Origin: Sindora glabra
Taxonomy: Eukaryota > Streptophyta > Magnoliopsida > Fabales > Fabaceae
Direction: 5' to 3'
NCBI GenBank assembly: GCA_020226215.1
Contig: CM035235.1
Span: forward strand, 51,303,511-51,367,510
DNA: 64,000 bases
Made by a program: the position numbers and the translations under genes. The notes below the pieces were generated by a model. It saw only the letters and a program-made list of their open reading frames with translations. It had not been told where the DNA came from and made no database searches. This document shows, piece by piece, positions 58,904-64,000 of the stretch (position 1 is the stretch's first letter; each line of letters opens with the position of its first letter).

Positions 58904-60542
58904 GGAAAAGTAGTCTCATATACAAATTTTGTTCTCATAAATGAGTATACTAGTATTTAATACTATAATTAAAAATGAACGCGATATATTACTACTTTGC
59001 AAGGTATTCTGTTAATTCTACGAAATAATAGGATTATTTTCTTCGACCAATCTAAAGTTATTTCTTTTCCAAAATTAATATAAAATTTGACTATATAATT
59101 TTACTTATGGTGTTGTTTATCTCTTTCAACTATAGTATTTTTCTTAGTGATTTTGTACAAATTATACTAATTAAATTAGTTAGCCAATCAAATACACTAT
59201 CTTTCTTATTTTTATGACTTTTTTCCTCCGTTCACACCTACTACCAAATAGCAACTAAAAGTATGTACACATTATTATTGTCAATACCTCCATATATATC
59301 TTAATTCTTCCTAAATAAACCAAGGATACCTATATTTTTTTCAGGTACGTTAACTACTCTTCCATCTACAATATCTACTATTTAAATGCAAAAAAGTCCA
59401 AATTTGTAATAACAGTATCCTACTTTTTCAAGGCTTTTGGTTACATTCACACTTCCCAGGATCCTTTTTAGTACCTCTCTTATGATACATTAAGATCTCA
59501 CATGATCCAGTTCTCTAAATATGGCTTTCACCTAGGTCGTTACACCTATATTAGGACATCCTTTTTTATCTCGTTTGTTATTATTTTAATAGCACAACCT
59601 ATCACATTACATATAAAGTCATACGACATTTTCATAAATCATAACTTCACATCTTAAATCATAATTTCACTTCACACATCATAACAATCAATATAAAATA
59701 AATAATTCTATATTATTAATATCATAATATTCTAAATAAATTTTTCTACTGATATAAAAAATATTTTCACTATGACTTTATACAAATTATAGTATAAGCA
59801 TAAAATTCCTAAAAATACTAACCGGTAAGTATTCGGAGAAACAAACAACAAAAAGCCTCTGCATGAAAGAAAAATTTGTTAGATACTTTAATAATTTCAA
59901 TCTTTAAGTAAAAGTTATTAGATGTTATTGTATCAATTGTAAAATTATGCAACAATCACGCTAAATTAAATTTATTTTGTAAGATAATATATTAAATGAA
60001 TAAAAAAAACAATATATATAAAATTTTATTCATGTATATTCAATTTAAAATATATTATTCAATTTTTTATATCAAGAAAATATTAATGAATTTTAAAAAA
60101 TAATTAATTTTTATTCCTAAATCATCTCATTAAAACTAAAATATATAGTTAGTTATTTTAATCAGCATTTTTCATAACATGAATTTTTCAAAAAGAACAT
60201 ATTTGATCATTAAAAAATAACTTGACGCATAAAAAAATTATATTATATCAAATTAATATTATTCAATATATTCTATTTCAACTTTTAATACAATGATTGA
60301 AGAAATAAAAAAGAAAATCATCTGCAAGGTACATGAAATGAGAAACAAATTATTTACGAACTGTAAACCCTCCAAGACCTTTCAGTTGATGTATTTTAAA
60401 TTTAAAATATATTATTTAAAAAATATCATTAACAAAAACTTAAAATATTATCATAAATTATAAAATATAATTACTGATTGTAAAAAAAATATTGTCAATA
60501 ACTTGTTAGTTTTCTAACAAATATAATATGTTAAAGTTTCAA
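58904..60542. other. 5' region of MULE-2, AT-rich
   Basis: Presumed promoter and leader side of the mudrA gene. No ORF or motif is supported. Around 59640-59690 words such as aaatcataatttcact hint at degenerate members of the adjacent tandem repeat. Confidence 0.45.
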
Positions 60543-61400
60543 TTTTTTCTAAATCCTAGATCATCACTTCACATTATAAGCCATAATAATCAAAATAAAT
60601 TAAAAATTTTAATAAAAATGTAAAAAATCTACAAATACTAACCAATAAAAATCACAAACTATCACAGATCACATATATTTATAAATTTTTTTCTAAATCC
60701 TAGATCATCATTTCCCATCATAAATAATAATAATCAACATGAAATATAAATTATAATATCCATACAGAAATATAAAAATACTATCCAGTGAAAAACATAA
60801 ACTATCACATATCATATAAATTTGTATAAATCTTTTCTAAATCCTAGATCACCACTTCACAATTTAAATCATAATATTAACATAAAATAAATATTATAAT
60901 ATAAATATAAAAAATATAAAAATTTAAGCAAATAAAATTTATAAATTATAATAGAAATTATCACAGATCACATATATTTATATGAAAATAACAAATTATC
61001 ACAGATCACATATATTTATATGATTTTTTCCTAAATCGTAAATCATCATTTCCCATCGTAAATCATAATAATCAACATGAAATATAAATTATAATATACA
61101 TACAGAAATTATATAAAAATACTAATCAGTAAAAAATATAAACTATCACATATCATATAAATTTGTATAAATCTTTTCTAAATCCAAGATCATCATTTCA
61201 TATCATAAATTATAATATTAACATAAAATAAATATTATAATATAAATAAAAAAATATTAAAACTTAAATAAATAAAATTTATAAATTCTAACAGAAATTT
61301 TTCTAACTCTTTAATCATCACTTCATATCATAAATCATAATCATTAATTTAAAAAAATATAACATAATAATAAAAATTACAAATATACTAACCAAACAAG
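60543..61400. repeat. Tandem repeat of about 145 bp in MULE-2
   Basis: The anchor tttctaaatcctagatcatc recurs in more or less altered form at about 60545, 60690, 60834, 61027, 61175 and 61300, separated by 126-191 bp, most often about 145. Each unit also carries ataaactatcacatatcata-type and actaaccaataaaa-type words. One unit contains an extra duplicate of about 45 bp (atcacagatcacatatattt). The array lies just inside the right inverted repeat, upstream of mudrA. Confidence 0.85.
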
Positions 61401-61630
61401 AGTTGACTGGGATCAGATTTGCTCCAACGCAAAAAATGCTTCCGAATGCAATGTAGAAAAATAAGAACGGATGATGATTGATGAACGAACTGTGGCTACA
61501 AGTTTTGCGAATAAAAAAGAGAAGCAGAACTGGGAAATGGCTTCTGAGTGAGAGGGTTTGAGAGAGGAGACGGCTGCGCAAGTGTGAGGGAGGGTTTGAG
61601 GGAGGAGGGACGGGTATAAATAGGGGGGGA

Positions 61631-61847
61631 GGCGCCTGATGAAATGGCGCCTCCCAGTTTAAAATTCAAATTTCGAATTTAAATTTGAAAACGGGCGCCT
61701 TTTGGTATGGCGCCTTCCATACGGAGGGCGCCAGTCAAAATGGCGCCTCCCGCATGGAGGGCGCCACTTGAAACGGCACCTCCAAGGGGGAGGGCGCCAG
61801 TTTGAATGGCGCCTCCAACTCCCAGGGGCGCCAACTTGAATGGCGCC
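61631..61847. repeat. Array of six GGCGCC-N9-GGCGCC modules, right end of MULE-2
   Basis: Modules start at 61631, 61694, 61727, 61760, 61793 and 61827. Each is exactly 21 bp, a GGCGCC (the fourth ends GGCACC) on each side of nine AT-rich bases. Successive distances are 63, 33, 33, 33 and 34 bp. The array directly precedes the right inverted repeat. In reverse it can be read as a periodic open frame, which is a by-product of the repeat. Confidence 0.95.
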
Positions 61848-61938
61848 CTGCGTATTTTGGTAAAATGTTTCCAAACTGCCGTAAAATGGTAAATTATTTA
61901 CGAAATTTGCGTAATTCGGTATTTAAGCCAATATTGTT

Positions 61939-64000
61939 CCACTTTATATAGTATAGTGAAATTTTCTCGTGTGCATAATAAAACATAACCCAACTTAATA
62001 AAGATGTTACACATTTCTATCAATTCTACATATTATAAATCAAGATTAGAGGCAAATTATGACTTTTATCATCCTTATCTATCTATATCTATATTTTATA
62101 TACTAATATCTTTTTTTATCTACCTATACTAATAGAAAAGGGATTGAAAATTTTTTGGCTTCCATTTTGCTTCGTGGAAAAATTCAGATATAAATTATGT
62201 TTAATTTAAATAGAAAAGGATTATGATATAATTTTAACCCATATACATGAAAATTTTGGCTTACACTTTCAATTTAATAATTACTCATTATGATGTACTT
62301 ATTGGTTTTGAATTGAATTTATTTTGGGATTCATTACTCATTATTAATGGTCTTTGATGAGCATTTAGTTTAAGCATTATTACTTATTATGAATATTTAA
62401 TAGACATTTATTACCTATTATTGCTATGTATTTCATCGACTAATTACTTCCTCAATTTATTATTATCTATCACAATTAATTGATTTTAAAAATATTGAGA
62501 AAGTAATTTAATTAATTTATTTTTAATGAACTTTTCAAATAGGGATATAATTATGGTAGAATAAATGCAAATGGATTGAGAGTATAGAATAATAAAACAT
62601 TTAATGAAATAGAATGATAAATTTGAGAAAAATATTTAATATTTTATTAAAATTTAAAAAATTCTTTAAAATTTGATAAATAATACCGAACAAAAGAAAT
62701 AATAAACAATGGAGGTCTAAGCACTTATTATTAGTAAAACCCTCTTTCCAATATTGACTATTTATTATTAGTATTTGATAGAAGTTTAATTTTGAAATTT
62801 CATTTTTGAATTATGTCTCGTTTAATTATATATATTAATAACACAATTTTTTTTTAAAATTTAATTCATATCATTTTATTATGTACTTTTATGCATATTT
62901 AAAGATTTTTTAGAAAAGCAATTCACTTCTTCTAAAGGTAATAAAATATATAATATAATTTATTTAATTTTATACATATTTATTATAAAGATATTATTAT
63001 TGACGTAAGTTATATTTATAGTCAATATTTTAATAACAATAAAATTAAAAAAAGCCTCTAAACAAGCATGGAAGTACCTAGATTTCAATTAATAATAAAA
63101 TAAAAATTATAATTATCGTAGTATAGACAAATAAATTCACTAACATGTAGTAGTGTAGATAAATAAAAAGTGATAAGATTGATAAAAAAGAGAGGGAAAT
63201 CAATAAATAAGGATAAAGATAAGAAATAAAATTCTAATTTTAATTGTAATTAATTTTTTTGTAACTGTTAAAAAATTAATATTTAATTATTAAATAAATT
63301 AATTGCATAATTACATAATTATCCACTTTTTTCCAAATAAAATAAGTTACCATTGATAGCTTTTAAACAATAAAATTACACTTATCTTTAACTTATCAAT
63401 TATTGCAAACAAAATAATGTAAATGACGTTACACAATTTTGTTATGAAATACTTTACTTTTTTCACTCTAAAAATGAATTCTTCTCTCAATGCACATTTC
63501 TTAAAGTGTCTATGAATTCCACCAGCACACATAGCCGAGGATTGGTGGGTTTCGTGTTCACTTTTTTTTTAAAAAAAAAAGATATTATATAATATTATAT
63601 AAACATATTTATTAAATAATATATTTATAATAATGAATATTTAGATATAATTTTGACTGAAAGTAACTTTTTGAGTTAGCTTTGATTAAACCAAGCGTAA
63701 AAATTATACTTGTCTGTACTTGCATCGAACAGGAGCAATTGACCATTGTCAAATACATGTTGTGGAGCAAAAGGATTTATTCCATCGAGCTACATTGATC
63801 ATAAATACCAAATTCGTTGCAGATATTGTGAAACTGGTACCAAAATGAAATACACGTCTTTGTTTCACGCAGTTTTTGAGAAATTAACATAAAAGTACAA
63901 AAAGCGTAATTTTCAACACATGGGATGTTAATCAGAACATAATTGTCAATAACTATGGGCTTGATCAAATTGTATGTATAGATATAGTTTTATGCCATTA
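61939..64000. repeat. Duplicated unit 3, distal 3' flank (copy C), cut by the window end
   Basis: Collinear with copy A from about 10150 and copy B from about 34265 (acctatactaatagaaaagg, then aaataaaataagttaccat, then tattgtgaaactggtacc). Non-coding. The unit continues beyond the window. Confidence 0.8.

Larger units (their letters stand above)
53077..61929 (-). mobile_element. MULE-2: complete-ended Mutator-like element with truncated mudrA and PMD gene
   Basis: 8853 bp with exact 9-bp target duplications aatattgtt (53068-53076 and 61930-61938) inserted in the RLP3 3' flank, where RLP2 reads aaatactgttccac. The left end gggtaaaataccaaaat and the complement of the right end (ggcttaaataccgaatta) begin inverted repeats of roughly 90 bp, which run to ccaaaatacgcaggg-type sequence and are followed by GGCGCC modules. 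Genes run right to left: mudrA N-terminal part, then PMD. A 0.86-kb tandem repeat lies upstream of mudrA and a nested fold-back element lies beyond the PMD gene. Without a catalytic core the element depends on a transposase from elsewhere. Confidence 0.9.

Noticed and set aside
61631..61847. CRISPR-like array (regular repeats and spacers)
   Set aside because: Plant nuclear DNA; the repeat is a 6-bp inverted pair, the spacers are not unique inserts, and the array sits in a transposon terminus.
61659..61874. Minus-strand ORF of 71 codons with a periodic WRPP/GRRH peptide pattern
   Set aside because: It is produced by reading the 33-bp spaced GGCGCC modules in one frame; there is no start context, homology or gene setting, and it lies in a transposon end.
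1..64000. tRNA, rRNA or other structured RNA genes
   Set aside because: No T-loop/anticodon arrangement or rRNA-like block was noticed when reading both strands; a covariance-model scan would be needed to be certain.

Overview
This is nuclear DNA of a flowering plant, most likely a eudicot. The evidence is AT-rich intergenic sequence, GT-AG introns, plant-type leucine-rich-repeat receptor genes, a Ty1/copia retrotransposon, and Mutator-like (MULE) elements carrying plant mobile domain (PMD) genes. I cannot name the species. Only one gene looks intact: a single-exon 742-residue receptor-like protein at 31759-33987 (here RLP2). It has the extracellular LRR and island architecture of the PSKR/PSY1R family and Arabidopsis RLP2/RLP3, but no kinase.

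The window is built on a tandem array of related units, each an RLP gene with several kb of 3' flank. Unit 1 (about 1.2-16.6 kb) holds an RLP pseudogene (2494-4679). Unit 2 (about 29.7-49.7 kb) holds the intact RLP2. Unit 3 (about 49.7 kb to the end) holds a gutted relic, with promoter and leader at 49.8-50.6 kb and the last 47 codons at 52708-52851. Two short remnants of the kinase C-terminus of PSYR-type receptors (648-800 and 5239-5322) show that full receptor kinases were once part of the cluster.

Transposons have inserted into the units and can be read off by comparing them. Unit 1 contains a Mutator-type element with a 9-bp duplication (6793-7721). Between units 1 and 2 lies a decayed MULE complex (about 16.6-29.7 kb) with a mudrA pseudogene, a PMD pseudogene, a 1.6-kb AT minisatellite and fold-back elements. 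Unit 2 carries a Harbinger-like MITE (34302-34957), a dead Ty1/copia element (39833-45001), an unclassified 2.3-kb insertion and a small hAT-like insertion. Unit 3 carries a hAT-like element (51049-52165) and a sharply delimited 8.85-kb MULE (53077-61929) flanked by the 9-bp duplication aatattgtt.

That MULE encodes, on the minus strand, a truncated mudrA (N-terminal part only) followed by a PMD gene, the same gene order as the decayed MULE. Its ends, and a smaller fold-back element nested inside it, carry arrays of an exact 21-bp module, GGCGCC-N9-GGCGCC, spaced about 33 bp apart at the best array. These paired modules, and the recurrent MULE plus PMD pairing, are the most unusual content of the window. 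I found no tRNA, rRNA or CRISPR.
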